Part shown: one piece after another, positions 8,350 through 16,855 of the stretch
Position numbering within the stretch: position 1 is the first letter of the stretch
Layout of the letters: every line of letters begins with the position of its first letter
Translations under genes and position numbers: made by a program
Assembly (NCBI RefSeq): GCF_002741055.1
Contig: NZ_CP016809.1
Span: 1,488,001 to 1,552,000 of the forward strand
DNA: 64,000 nt
DNA from: Paenibacillus ihbetae
GTDB lineage: Bacteria > Bacillota > Bacilli > Paenibacillales > Paenibacillaceae
Reading direction: 5' to 3'
Notes under the pieces: model-generated
Seen by the model: only the letters and a program-made list of their open reading frames with translations
What the model was told of the DNA's origin: nothing
Database searches by the model: none

Positions 8350-9939
8350 TTATCCCTGCTCCGTCACAAAGCCCATGCTGCTCAAGAAGCGCTTGAAGGC
8401 TTGCTGCCCTTCCGCTGTTTGTTTATAAACGCCTGCATGCTCCAGAATCGTGGTGAACTTCTGACCTACCTCCCGGCGTATCCACTCCGCGGCTTCCGCT
8501 TTATCCGAGGCGGCCGGCAGACGCTCCCGCAGGCTCTGAATCCACTCGCCGTGAACGGCAAGCGGGTGATCCGGCTGGCGGCTGGCGGCGTAAAGTTCTT
8601 CGTTGCCGGCTAATATATCGGCGATCCAATCGAGCTCCACCTTAAGCCGGCCCGGGAGGATGGCAAGTCCCATCACCTCGATCAAGCCGATATTTTCCTT
8701 CTTGATATGGTGCATCTCGCGGTGCGGATGAAAAATCCCCTCCGGATGCGCTGCACTCGTCCGGTTGTTGCGCAGCACCAAATCCATTTCATACCCGCCG
8801 TCCGCATCTCTTCGCGCAATCGGTGTCACCGTGTTATGTCGGACACGCGCTCCATCCTTCTCGCTGAAAGCCAGAATATCCGCTTCCGGGTCACTGTAGG
8901 ATTTCCAGGCTTCGTAAATTTGGGACGCGCAATCCAGCAGCCGCTGCCGGTCCTTCGAGGCGAGCCGGATTACGGACATCGGCCATTTCACGATGTCGAC
9001 CGATACACCCGGGAACTGCGAGTGTACGAACCCGAGCACACGGGGGGCATTCTGGATCGGGAAAGTGTGCCGTCCTCCCTGGAAATGGTCATGCGTCAGA
9101 ATAGAACCGCCGACAATCGGCAAATCCGCATTCGAGCCAAGGAAATAGTGCGGGTAAATATCCACGAAGCTCAAGAGGCGGGCCAGCGTCTCCGTCGTCA
9201 GCTTCATCGGAACATGCTCCCGATGAAATACGATGCAGTGTTCGTTGTAATAAACGTATGGCGAGTATTGGAAGAACCACGGCTCCCCGTTCAGCTCAAG
9301 CGGCAGGATGCGCAAGTTTTGGCGGGCCGGGTGGTTTACCCTGCCCGCATACCCTACATTTTCGCGGCATAGCTGGCATTTCGGATAGACGGGCGGAGGA
9401 AGCAGCTTCGCCATCGCGATTTCCTTCGGGCTTTTTTCCGGCTTGGACAGATTGATCGTGATCTCGATATCCCCGTATTCGCTCGGATGCTTCCAATACT
9501 CGTTCTTGGCCACGCGGTCCATGCGGATGTAATTGGAGTCGATGCTGAGGTTATAAAACCAGCTTGTAGCCGCCTCAATCCCCTGCTCCTCCCTCAAGGT
9601 TTGAAAGGCCTGCTCCACCTCCGAAGGCCTTGCCATCAGCCGTCCCATAATTTTGGCATCCAGCAAATCCCGATACGTATCCGTATTTTCCGGGATGAGG
9701 CCGTGAGCGGCCCCGTAATCGATCAGCGTATCGAGCAAGGATTGGGGTCCTTCAGGGACTTCACCCTTGACCTCTTCAAGGTACGGCTCGCTGAACCCGA
9801 AATCCTCCAGCAGAAGATTCCGGCTGTAGTCGACGTCCGCTTCGCGGATCAGGCCTTTCTGCAGGGCATATGTTACCAGCATTTCGATCGCGTACTGGGC
9901 CAGTTTTGCTTCGGGAGTGCTTGCAGTTGTCCTATCCAT
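8350..9939 (-). CDS. galT: UDP-glucose--hexose-1-phosphate uridylyltransferase (galT family 2)
   Basis: Exchanges UMP between UDP-glucose and galactose-1-phosphate in the Leloir pathway. The 529-aa protein is of the long Gram-positive class, unlike the shorter E. coli GalT. The start MDRTTASTPEAKLAQY lies 6-7 nt after GGGGGAG. The histidine-rich segment ILTHDHFQGGRHTFP is probably the active-site region, and HPHREMHH lies in the C-terminal half. It is the last gene of galK-galE-galT, 19 nt after galE, and is followed by a terminator. Confidence 0.94.
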   Translation of the reverse strand: MDRTTASTPEAKLAQYAIEMLVTYALQKGLIREADVDYSRNLLLEDFGFSEPYLEEVKGEVPEGPQSLLDTLIDYGAAHGLIPENTDTYRDLLDAKIMGRLMARPSEVEQAFQTLREEQGIEAATSWFYNLSIDSNYIRMDRVAKNEYWKHPSEYGDIEITINLSKPEKSPKEIAMAKLLPPPVYPKCQLCRENVGYAGRVNHPARQNLRILPLELNGEPWFFQYSPYVYYNEHCIVFHREHVPMKLTTETLARLLSFVDIYPHYFLGSNADLPIVGGSILTHDHFQGGRHTFPIQNAPRVLGFVHSQFPGVSVDIVKWPMSVIRLASKDRQRLLDCASQIYEAWKSYSDPEADILAFSEKDGARVRHNTVTPIARRDADGGYEMDLVLRNNRTSAAHPEGIFHPHREMHHIKKENIGLIEVMGLAILPGRLKVELDWIADILAGNEELYAASRQPDHPLAVHGEWIQSLRERLPAASDKAEAAEWIRREVGQKFTTILEHAGVYKQTAEGQQAFKRFLSSMGFVTEQG

Positions 9940-9958
9940 CTTGATCTCCCCCTTGGAT

Positions 9959-10948
9959 TTATCGATTCCCGTAACCATCCGGATGGCTGCTGTGCCATCT
10001 CCAGGCGCTTTCAATGATTTCCTCGAGCGTCGTACGCGCCGGCTTCCATCCGAGCACGGCCCGCGCCTTATCGGAAGAGGCCACCAGCACCGCCGGATCC
10101 CCGGCCCGTCTGGCTTCCATCACAACCGGAATGTCGGCTCCGGTCACCTTTCTCGACGTTTCGATCACTTCGTTCACCGAGAAGCCCAGCCCGTTGCCAA
10201 GGTTGAACACATTGCTGGGCTCCCCGCGCCGCAAATATTCAACCGCCCGCAGATGGGCATCCGCCAGGTCGCTGACATGGATATAATCCCGGACGCAGGT
10301 GCCGTCCGGTGTAGCATAATCGCTGCCGAACACCGAAATATGCGGGCGCTGCTTCAGCGCCGTCTGCAGCACGAGCGGAATCAGATGGCTCTCCGGCCGG
10401 TGATCCTCGCCGATCTTCCCGCTTTCATGCGAGCCGGCGGCATTGAAATAGCGAAGGGAGACATATTTGATGCCGAGCACCGTATCGAACCAGGCCATCA
10501 TCCGCTCCATCATCAGCTTGGTTTCGCCGTACACATTCGTCGGCTGCGTCCGATCCGCTTCCTCAATCGGCACTTTCTCAGGCTCGCCATATGTCGCTGC
10601 CGTTGAAGAGAAGACGATCTTCCGGACATTCGCTTCATTCATCGCTTCCAGCAGGCACAGCGTTCCATAGACGTTGTTGTCATAGTACTTGACAGGGTCC
10701 TTCATGCTCTCGCCAACGAGCGAGTTTGCTGCGAAGTGGATGACGGCATCGATTTCATTTTCCGAAAACAGCTGCTTCAGCAGCGCCTTATCACGCAGAT
10801 CCCCCTCATACAGCTTTCCGCCAAGCAGCGCCTCGCGGTGTCCCGTCTCCAGGCTGTCGATGACAACCACCTCTTCACCCTTCTCCAGCAGTTCTGCCAC
10901 GGTATGCGAGCCGATATACCCTGCTCCCCCGGTTACCAATATAGCCAT
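9959..10948 (-). CDS. galE: UDP-glucose 4-epimerase
   Basis: Interconverts UDP-galactose and UDP-glucose. The 329-aa protein is an extended short-chain dehydrogenase. It has the NAD-binding TGGAGYIGSHT at residues 6-16, the SSTAATYGEP catalytic Ser/Thr region and the YGETK Tyr-Lys pair. Its start is preceded by GGAGGG. It begins 1 nt after the galK stop codon and ends 19 nt before galT, so the three genes are one transcript. Confidence 0.97.
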   Translation of the reverse strand: MAILVTGGAGYIGSHTVAELLEKGEEVVVIDSLETGHREALLGGKLYEGDLRDKALLKQLFSENEIDAVIHFAANSLVGESMKDPVKYYDNNVYGTLCLLEAMNEANVRKIVFSSTAATYGEPEKVPIEEADRTQPTNVYGETKLMMERMMAWFDTVLGIKYVSLRYFNAAGSHESGKIGEDHRPESHLIPLVLQTALKQRPHISVFGSDYATPDGTCVRDYIHVSDLADAHLRAVEYLRRGEPSNVFNLGNGLGFSVNEVIETSRKVTGADIPVVMEARRAGDPAVLVASSDKARAVLGWKPARTTLEEIIESAWRWHSSHPDGYGNR

Positions 10949-10949
10949 T

Positions 10950-12125
10950 TTAGTTGCCCTCCTTTATTTCATGTACGCCGTGACCGACGCCGCATACGTA
11001 GAAATCGGCTTTCAGTCCGGTTCTTGCCTCATACTTTCGGCCAACCTCTTCGATAAAGCGCTCCACCGCATCCTCATGAACAAGCGATACCGTACATCCT
11101 CCGAATCCGGCGCCGGTCATTCTGGAGCCAAGCGTCCCCGGTATCCGCTGCGCTTCCTCTACCAGGGCATCGAGCTCATCCCCGGTCACTTCATACAGAT
11201 AGCGAAGCGATTCATGCGATTGGTTCATGTATTGTCCGAATGCTTCCAGATCGTTATCCTTCAAAGCCTTCACCGAGTCGAGCACGCGCTGATTCTCTTC
11301 AACAACATGCTGGGCCCGTCTGGATACCGTTTCATCCTTGATGGAGTCCCGAACATCCTTGAACTGCTGCGGGTTAAGCTGAGCCAGGTACGACAGCGCC
11401 GGAAGTTCCTTCTGTAAAATTTCAAGCGCCTTGTCGCATTCGCTGCGGCGTTCATTGTACTTGGAATCAACGAGGCCGCGGCGCTTATTGGTATTGGCAA
11501 TGACCAGCTTGTAAGCCCCCGTCCGGAAAGGAACGAGCTCATACTCCAGCGTATCGCACATGAGCAGAATCGCATGGTCTTTTCTTCCGTTGGCTACGGC
11601 AAATTGGTCCATGATGCCGGAGTTGACGCCGACGAACTGGTTCTCGGCACGCTGGGACAGCTTCGCGATCTCCACCGTATCCCTCTCCTTGCCTTCCATC
11701 GACAGGAGAGCATAGGCGGTCACAACCTCCAGCGACGCTGAGGAGGAAAGACCCGCACCATTCGGAATATCGCCATGGTAGAGCAGATCGTAGCCGCTGG
11801 AGAGCGTAACGCCAAGCTTGTTCAGCTCCACGATGACACCCGCCGGATAATCCGTCCATTCCTCCGTCTTGGTGCCGATATCCTGCAAGCGGATATCAGC
11901 TGTGTGGGCCAGATTCGTTGAAGCCAGCGACAGCTTGTCATCGTCGCGCGGACGGATGATTAAGGTGGTGCCGAATTCCAGCGCCGCCGGTAGAACGTAA
12001 CCGCCGTTATAATCCAAGTGCTCGCCGATCAGATTGACGCGCCCCGGCGCGTTGAATATTCGGGCCTGATGCTTGCTTTCACCGTGCTTATTCTTGAATG
12101 CTTCCATAAGTTGATTTGTGTCCAC
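10950..12125 (-). CDS. galK: Galactokinase
   Basis: Phosphorylates galactose at C1 using ATP, the entry step of the Leloir pathway. The 391-aa GHMP kinase shows the galactokinase signature GRVNLIGEHLDYNGGYVLP, the ATP loop PNGAGLSSSASLE and the C-terminal GAGFGGCTVSL. The GTG at 12125 is 9 nt after GGAG; a TTG at 12131 is only 3 nt from it and less likely. It is the first gene of the gal operon and is divergent from an AraC-type regulator. Confidence 0.96.
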   Translation of the reverse strand: MDTNQLMEAFKNKHGESKHQARIFNAPGRVNLIGEHLDYNGGYVLPAALEFGTTLIIRPRDDDKLSLASTNLAHTADIRLQDIGTKTEEWTDYPAGVIVELNKLGVTLSSGYDLLYHGDIPNGAGLSSSASLEVVTAYALLSMEGKERDTVEIAKLSQRAENQFVGVNSGIMDQFAVANGRKDHAILLMCDTLEYELVPFRTGAYKLVIANTNKRRGLVDSKYNERRSECDKALEILQKELPALSYLAQLNPQQFKDVRDSIKDETVSRRAQHVVEENQRVLDSVKALKDNDLEAFGQYMNQSHESLRYLYEVTGDELDALVEEAQRIPGTLGSRMTGAGFGGCTVSLVHEDAVERFIEEVGRKYEARTGLKADFYVCGVGHGVHEIKEGN

Positions 12126-12211
12126 TGCCAATCACTCCATCCTGTACATATGGTAGATTTACTGATTCAAGTATAGCGAAATTGACGTCTGGCGGTAATG
12201 AAGTCTTGTGA

Positions 12212-12233
12212 GTTACATATGGATTTATGTGAC
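12212..12233. promoter_or_regulatory. Candidate operator between galK and the AraC-family gene
   Basis: GTTACATA and TATGTGAC form near-perfect 8-bp inverted arms with one mismatch, separated by 6 bp, in the 206-bp divergent intergenic region. A good -10 (TACAAT) for the regulator lies downstream on the plus strand near 12243. Assignment to the adjacent regulator is inference. Confidence 0.3.
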
Positions 12234-12331
12234 CTTGCAGGATACAATAAGGTTGGATTGCAGACAGCATGACATCAGCTCCATCCCTTGTAGCAAGCAA
12301 GCTAGACTCTATGTTAAGGAAGGTCATTTTA

Positions 12332-13195
12332 TTGAAACCGACAACCTATTCTGTTGCATCGAACCCGGCCCAGCCGGAAGCCTCCAGGCTGAGAGTGCGG
12401 TTTGCCGGCGAAAGCCAGACGCTCCCCAGGCATGCGCTCGGGCCCAAAATATACGATCATTTCCTGCTGCATGTCATTGAATCAGGCCGCGGAACCTTCC
12501 GTACCGAGTCCGATACATACCCGCTCGGGCCCGGAGACTGCTTTCTCATTCACCCGGGGCAGCTTGTCAGCTACGTCTCCGACCACAACGATCCGTGGCG
12601 GTACCGCTGGGTTGCCTTTGACGGGGACGCCGCCGCCGAGGAGGTCGAAGCCACCGGCCTGCTGCCTGAGCGGCCGGTTCTTCATATGCCTTGCGAGAGC
12701 CTTATTCCCGGCTATATATCGCGCATTCAAGCCGGCTTCCAGACGAAGGAGGAAAGCTCTCATGTAGCCGCCGTCGGCTACCTCTACCTCATATGGGCGG
12801 AAATTATGCGGCTCGGCGGGAGCCCCGCACAGGTTCTGCTGGCCGAACCGCAGGTTCAGCGCACGGTGAAGCAAATGATCAATTATATGACCGCCCAGTA
12901 TGCCCATCCCGTCTCCATCGAGCAGATGTGTGCGAGTCTCGGTTACAATCGCGCATATCTTTCGCGCATCTTCAAGAAAGAAACCGGGATGACCCCCATC
13001 ACCTATTTGCTCCGCCTGCGAATCGATCAGTCCAAGCGGCTGCTGCGCGAGCGTCCTGATCTGTCCATTGAACAGGTCGCCGCTTCGGTGGGCCTGACGG
13101 ATCCGCTCTACTTCTCGCGCCAGTTCAAGCGTTGGGTCGGGAAATCCCCCACCCGATACCGGAAGGATATCGAAGGTGCCCCGGCAGAAGATTAA
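12332..13195 (+). CDS. AraC-family transcriptional regulator, probable regulator of the gal operon
   Basis: The 287-aa protein has an N-terminal cupin-like sugar-binding domain (VIESGRGTFRTESDTYPLGPGDCFLIHPGQLVSY), split here only for description. Its C-terminal AraC DNA-binding domain has two helix-turn-helix motifs: SIEQMCASLGYNRAYLSRIF, and the later QVAASVGLTDPLYFSRQFKR. The TTG start at 12332 is 8 nt after GGAAGG; upstream ATGs in frame lack a ribosome binding site. It is divergent from galK-galE-galT, so control of galactose use is the natural inference. The fold and context resemble RafR/MsmR-type sugar activators. Confidence 0.88.
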   Translation: MKPTTYSVASNPAQPEASRLRVRFAGESQTLPRHALGPKIYDHFLLHVIESGRGTFRTESDTYPLGPGDCFLIHPGQLVSYVSDHNDPWRYRWVAFDGDAAAEEVEATGLLPERPVLHMPCESLIPGYISRIQAGFQTKEESSHVAAVGYLYLIWAEIMRLGGSPAQVLLAEPQVQRTVKQMINYMTAQYAHPVSIEQMCASLGYNRAYLSRIFKKETGMTPITYLLRLRIDQSKRLLRERPDLSIEQVAASVGLTDPLYFSRQFKRWVGKSPTRYRKDIEGAPAED

Positions 13196-13219
13196 ACTAT
13201 GACCCCTGCCGCTTCAGCA

Positions 13220-13265
13220 AAAGAGCGCCCCGGAAGGTCAACCATCTTGACCCGGGACGCTCTTC
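13220..13265. terminator. Bidirectional terminator between the AraC-family gene and the aldo/keto reductase gene
   Basis: AAGAGCGCCCCGG pairs with CCCGGGACGCTCTT around the inner arms AAGGTCAA/TTGACC. The stem is followed by a T-rich run in both directions. Confidence 0.75.
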
Positions 13266-13348
13266 TTCATTCAGTAATCGATTATTCCGTTGTTCTTAAA
13301 AGATCATCGCATCATAAAGCTTGCTGCCTCTCGCAAATCGATTCGGGT

Positions 13349-14362
13349 TTAGGACGATTTATCCTCGCTCTCCGTCTTCAGGATCGCCTCGATCCGGTCG
13401 AGCTCCTCTTTGGAGAAATCCAAATGATTCAGGGCAGCCACATTATCCTCGATCTGGCTAACCTTGCTCGCACCGATCAAGGCCGAGGTTACTCTTCCCC
13501 CTCGCAGCACCCAGGCCAGGGCGAATTGAGCCAGGCTCTGGCCGCGTGCGGCCGCCATCTGGTTCAGCGCCCGGATTTTACGGAGAACGTCCGGCGTGAT
13601 GTTGCCTTCGTTCAGGAATACCGACGCGCTGGCTGCGCGCGAATCGACAGGCACGCCGTTCAAATATTTATTCGTCAGAAGCCCTTGAGCGAGCGGCGTA
13701 AAGGCAATGCTGCCGACTCCGTTCTCCTCGAGCACGTCCAGCAGGCCGTTCTCTACCCACCGGTCCAGCATGGAGTAGCTCGGCTGATGAATCAGCAGCG
13801 GCGTGCCGAGATCCTTCAGAATCGAGATTGCTTCCCTCGTCTTCTCAGGGGAATAGTTGGATATTCCGATATACAGGGCCTTACCGGACCGGACAATGTG
13901 ATCAAGCGCCATCATCGTCTCTTCGAGCGGTGTTTCCGGATCCATCCGGTGATGATAGAAAATATCAACATAATCCAATCCCATCCGCTTGAGGCTCTGA
14001 TCGAGACTGGATACCAAATACTTGCGCGAGCCCCAATCGCCATATGGACCCGGCCACATATAATAGCCTGCCTTGGAAGAGATGACGATTTCGTCGCGAT
14101 AGGCCTTCAGATCCCTGGAGAGAATTTTTCCGAACGTCTCTTCCGCTGAGCCTGGGGGCGGTCCGTAATTGTTCGCCAGGTCAAAGTGCGTGATACCAAG
14201 GTCAAATGCGCGCGTAATCATATTACGTCCGTTCTCATACGTATCGATGCCGCCGAAATTATGCCATAAGCCGAGCGAGATAGCCGGAAGCTTCAAGCCG
14301 GATCGCCCGCAGCGGTTATAGATCATGCCTTCATAGCGGTCTTCGCTAGCCACGTAGGTCAC
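13349..14362 (-). CDS. gpr: Aldo/keto reductase, L-glyceraldehyde 3-phosphate reductase type (YghZ/Gpr)
   Basis: NADPH-dependent aldo/keto reductase of the AKR14 type, which in E. coli reduces L-glyceraldehyde 3-phosphate and methylglyoxal. The 337-aa protein shows stretches nearly identical to E. coli YghZ as I remember it: LPAISLGLWHNFGG, FDLGITHFDLANNYGPPPGS and FTPLAQGLLTNKYLNG. The catalytic Tyr (NNYGPP) and Lys (SKAGYYMWPGP) are present. A GTG start at 14362 follows AGGG by 7 nt; an ATG 12 codons later is possible. It appears monocistronic. Confidence 0.88.
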   Translation of the reverse strand: MTYVASEDRYEGMIYNRCGRSGLKLPAISLGLWHNFGGIDTYENGRNMITRAFDLGITHFDLANNYGPPPGSAEETFGKILSRDLKAYRDEIVISSKAGYYMWPGPYGDWGSRKYLVSSLDQSLKRMGLDYVDIFYHHRMDPETPLEETMMALDHIVRSGKALYIGISNYSPEKTREAISILKDLGTPLLIHQPSYSMLDRWVENGLLDVLEENGVGSIAFTPLAQGLLTNKYLNGVPVDSRAASASVFLNEGNITPDVLRKIRALNQMAAARGQSLAQFALAWVLRGGRVTSALIGASKVSQIEDNVAALNHLDFSKEELDRIEAILKTESEDKSS

Positions 14363-14445
14363 TTATATCCCTGCCTCTCGATTAAGGTTACGTCCATTGC
14401 AAGAAATATCTTATCCTGTTTTGCCGCCTGTTGACAAGAAAACGA

Positions 14446-15204
14446 TTACAGCTTGGTATGGATCAGCTTGTCAACCTCCGTCATGACCTCGCCGATGCGG
14501 TCCGCGATCAGGAGTCCCGCCCGATGATCATATGGCGTAGGATCCGCATTCAGAAGGGCTACTTTGCTTCCTTGAAAGTAGGAAACCAGACCCGCTGCCG
14601 GATGTACGGTCAATGAAGTGCCTCCGATGATCAACAGATCCGCCGTCGAAATTTCCTGAATCGAACGCATGAGGATCTTTTGGTCAAGCTCTTCCTCATA
14701 TAATACAACGTCCGGTCTGACCACCCCGCCGCAGTCCGGGCAGCGCGGAACCGTCTCCTTAATGTCCAGAATGTCCTGAAGGCTGAAAAACCGGGAGCAT
14801 TCCATGCAATAATTGCGATGCACCGAGCCATGGAGCTCCAGCACGTCGGCGCAGCCGGCGCTCTGATGGAGACCATCGATATTTTGCGTGATGACCGCTT
14901 TCAGCTTGCCCTCTCGCGCAAGTCTCGACAGCAGGCGATGACAGCCGTTTGGCTGCGCATGGGGATGCAGCATTTTACTCCGGTAGAAATCATAGAACAC
15001 CTCAGGGTGCTTCATGAAAAATGAGTGGCTGAGCATAACCTCCGGCGGATACGGAGACTGATGCTCGCTCTGATACAAACCGGCTGCCGAACGGAAATCA
15101 GGTATTCCGCTCTCGGTAGACGTGCCGGCCCCTCCGAAAAAAACAATATAATCGCTTGCCTCAATCCATGTTGCCAACTGCTCGATCTTCTTCCTGTTCT
15201 CCAC
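14446..15204 (-). CDS. cobB: NAD-dependent protein deacylase, sirtuin family
   Basis: Removes acyl groups from lysines using NAD, for example reactivating acetyl-CoA synthetase. The 252-aa protein shows the Rossmann motif GAGTSTESGIPDFRS near residue 25, the TQNIDGLHQSAG motif, and the catalytic His in LHGSVH. Four zinc cysteines appear as CMEC and CPDC. The GTG start at 15204 is 8 nt after GAGGAGG. B. subtilis calls its homologue srtN. Apparently transcribed alone. Confidence 0.94.
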   Translation of the reverse strand: MENRKKIEQLATWIEASDYIVFFGGAGTSTESGIPDFRSAAGLYQSEHQSPYPPEVMLSHSFFMKHPEVFYDFYRSKMLHPHAQPNGCHRLLSRLAREGKLKAVITQNIDGLHQSAGCADVLELHGSVHRNYCMECSRFFSLQDILDIKETVPRCPDCGGVVRPDVVLYEEELDQKILMRSIQEISTADLLIIGGTSLTVHPAAGLVSYFQGSKVALLNADPTPYDHRAGLLIADRIGEVMTEVDKLIHTKL

Positions 15205-15364
15205 TCTTCACACCTCCTCACAGCCAAATTACTGTCGCTTCAGAATTTTGCTAAATGCGATTACAGCCGCCACCGTTACCATTGATAGACGGGCTGAACC
15301 ATTTCGCGCTATATATTTCTATATATTGCAGATTGTACTTTGGATTTTAGCAAAATCCTCACGT

Positions 15365-16138
15365 CTATCTATACACCTCTAGTTCATTATAATCGGAGAT
15401 GACGACATCGGCATCTATCAAATGAGCCGCATCTTCGATATTGTCGCACAAGCCTACCGCCAGGGCTGCTCCCGCCTGCTTGCCCATCTGCATATCCGCG
15501 TTGCTGTCTCCGACGACCACCGCCTCCTCAGGCTTGATGCCGAGCAGCCTGCACGCCATCTCCGCCATGTCCGGATGAGGTTTGCCGTTTCGGACCTGGT
15601 CCCGGCCGATGATAGCGGTAAAGTAGGAGCTTAGTCCGAGCCACTCGATATGCTCCATCGCTGCCGCAGTGTCGTCTGACGTAACGACGGCCAGCTTCAA
15701 GGATGACTGCTTGCATTTGGTCAAAAATTGCTCGAGACCCTCCATCGGAAATGCCGGCTTGCTGCGGCGGATTTCATACATGGCATTCTTCGTCATTTGC
15801 TTGACTTGAATAATCGCCTCGTTCCACGGCATGCCTGCGGCATATAGCTGCCAGGCGAGCATGCCCGTCGTTTCCTCCACGGTTCCCATGGCCAGCGGCC
15901 CCGTAACATCATAACCGCAGATATGCCCCTTCGCATCATGCTTCGTCCCGAGGACTTGCTCCCGAGGGCTGGTAAAGCCTGCCCCCATCATCGCAAGCTG
16001 CTTCTCCATGGAGTCCAGCACATATTCGGCCCATCCTCCCCATAATGTCAAGAAATGGAGCAGCGTACCGTCTTTGTCAAACAAGATTCCTTCACAAGGC
16101 ACCGATCGTTCTTTTCCGGTTATTTGCAGCTTCGGCAA
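15365..16138 (-). CDS. HAD-family hydrolase, phosphoglycolate phosphatase-like
   Basis: A haloacid-dehalogenase phosphatase of unknown substrate. The 257-aa protein contains motif I FDKDGTL near residue 20 and a helical cap of the phosphoglycolate phosphatase type. Motif II VVTSDD, the conserved Lys in RNGKPHPDM and motif IV VVGDSNADMQMG follow. The TTG start at 16138 follows GGGGAGG by 8 nt; the frame is open further upstream without a ribosome site. It is divergent from the KGG-repeat gene. Confidence 0.87.
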   Translation of the reverse strand: MPKLQITGKERSVPCEGILFDKDGTLLHFLTLWGGWAEYVLDSMEKQLAMMGAGFTSPREQVLGTKHDAKGHICGYDVTGPLAMGTVEETTGMLAWQLYAAGMPWNEAIIQVKQMTKNAMYEIRRSKPAFPMEGLEQFLTKCKQSSLKLAVVTSDDTAAAMEHIEWLGLSSYFTAIIGRDQVRNGKPHPDMAEMACRLLGIKPEEAVVVGDSNADMQMGKQAGAALAVGLCDNIEDAAHLIDADVVISDYNELEVYR

Positions 16139-16344
16139 TGGATGACCCTCCCCGTCGTCAAGTTCTATTATTATTAAACCATGAATCGAACGAGGATATA
16201 AGCTGAAATCCATCCGAATATTTCCGTTCACCGTCCAAACGAAAAACTTCCAATCTTTAGTTAAATATTGTGATTCATGACAATTAAGCCGTGGTAAGTA
16301 ACAGATACAGTAAGGCCATGATGTCAAAATAAGGAGGATTGGTG

Positions 16345-16590
16345 ATGGCTCAGAACAGCAACCGCAAGATGACGAGAGAAGAAGCCGGCCGTTTGGGCGG
16401 CGAAGCTACCGCTAAAAATCACAGCCGGGAATTTTACCAGGAGATCGGTAAAAAAGGCGGGCGGGCAACGTCACGCAACCATAGCCGCGATTTTTACCAG
16501 GAAATCGGGCAAAAGGGCGGAGAAGCCACTTCCCGGAATCATTCCCGAGAGTTTTATCAGGAAATCGGCCGCAAAGGCGGACGAAAATAA
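16345..16590 (+). CDS. KGG-repeat (GsiB-type) general stress protein
   Basis: A small, very hydrophilic protein (81 aa) built from three tandem copies of a roughly 20-residue unit, consensus ATSRNHSREFYQEIGKKGG. The repeats begin with a variant REEAGRLGGEATAKNHS and end RKGGRK. This is the KGG stress-protein motif of B. subtilis GsiB, related to plant LEA-type hydrophilins and associated with desiccation or glucose-starvation stress. The ATG lies 7 nt after AAGGAGG. It has its own terminator. No clear sigma-B promoter was recognised upstream. Confidence 0.88.
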   Translation: MAQNSNRKMTREEAGRLGGEATAKNHSREFYQEIGKKGGRATSRNHSRDFYQEIGQKGGEATSRNHSREFYQEIGRKGGRK

Positions 16591-16644
16591 TATAAGCACG
16601 AGGCGGCTTTTTTGAACAACCTTTATAAATAAGCAGTCCGGGAG

Positions 16645-16678
16645 GCCTGTTCCCCATTCGGGGAGCAGGCTCTTTTTT
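16645..16678 (+). terminator. Terminator after the KGG-repeat gene
   Basis: GCCTGTTCCCC pairs with GGGGAGCAGGC around ATTC, followed by TCTTTTTT. Confidence 0.85.
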
Positions 16679-16855
16679 GCCGCGCAGTCCCCCGCCAGCC
16701 CCGTAGCTTCCTATTAATATCATGTAGAAAAACCTACCTTTTTGTGATAGACTCATTTAAAACCTATTTCCGTGTTAAGAGGTATCCGGCTGCTTTGCCG
16801 GAAGACCGCGCTAAAGCGCAACAATTCATAATAGATCTGGGGGGAACAAGACATC

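Noticed and set aside
4560..15960. Many long frames opposite floT, the gal genes and other GC-rich genes.
   Set aside because: They are antisense shadows of genes with clear family motifs and ribosome binding sites.
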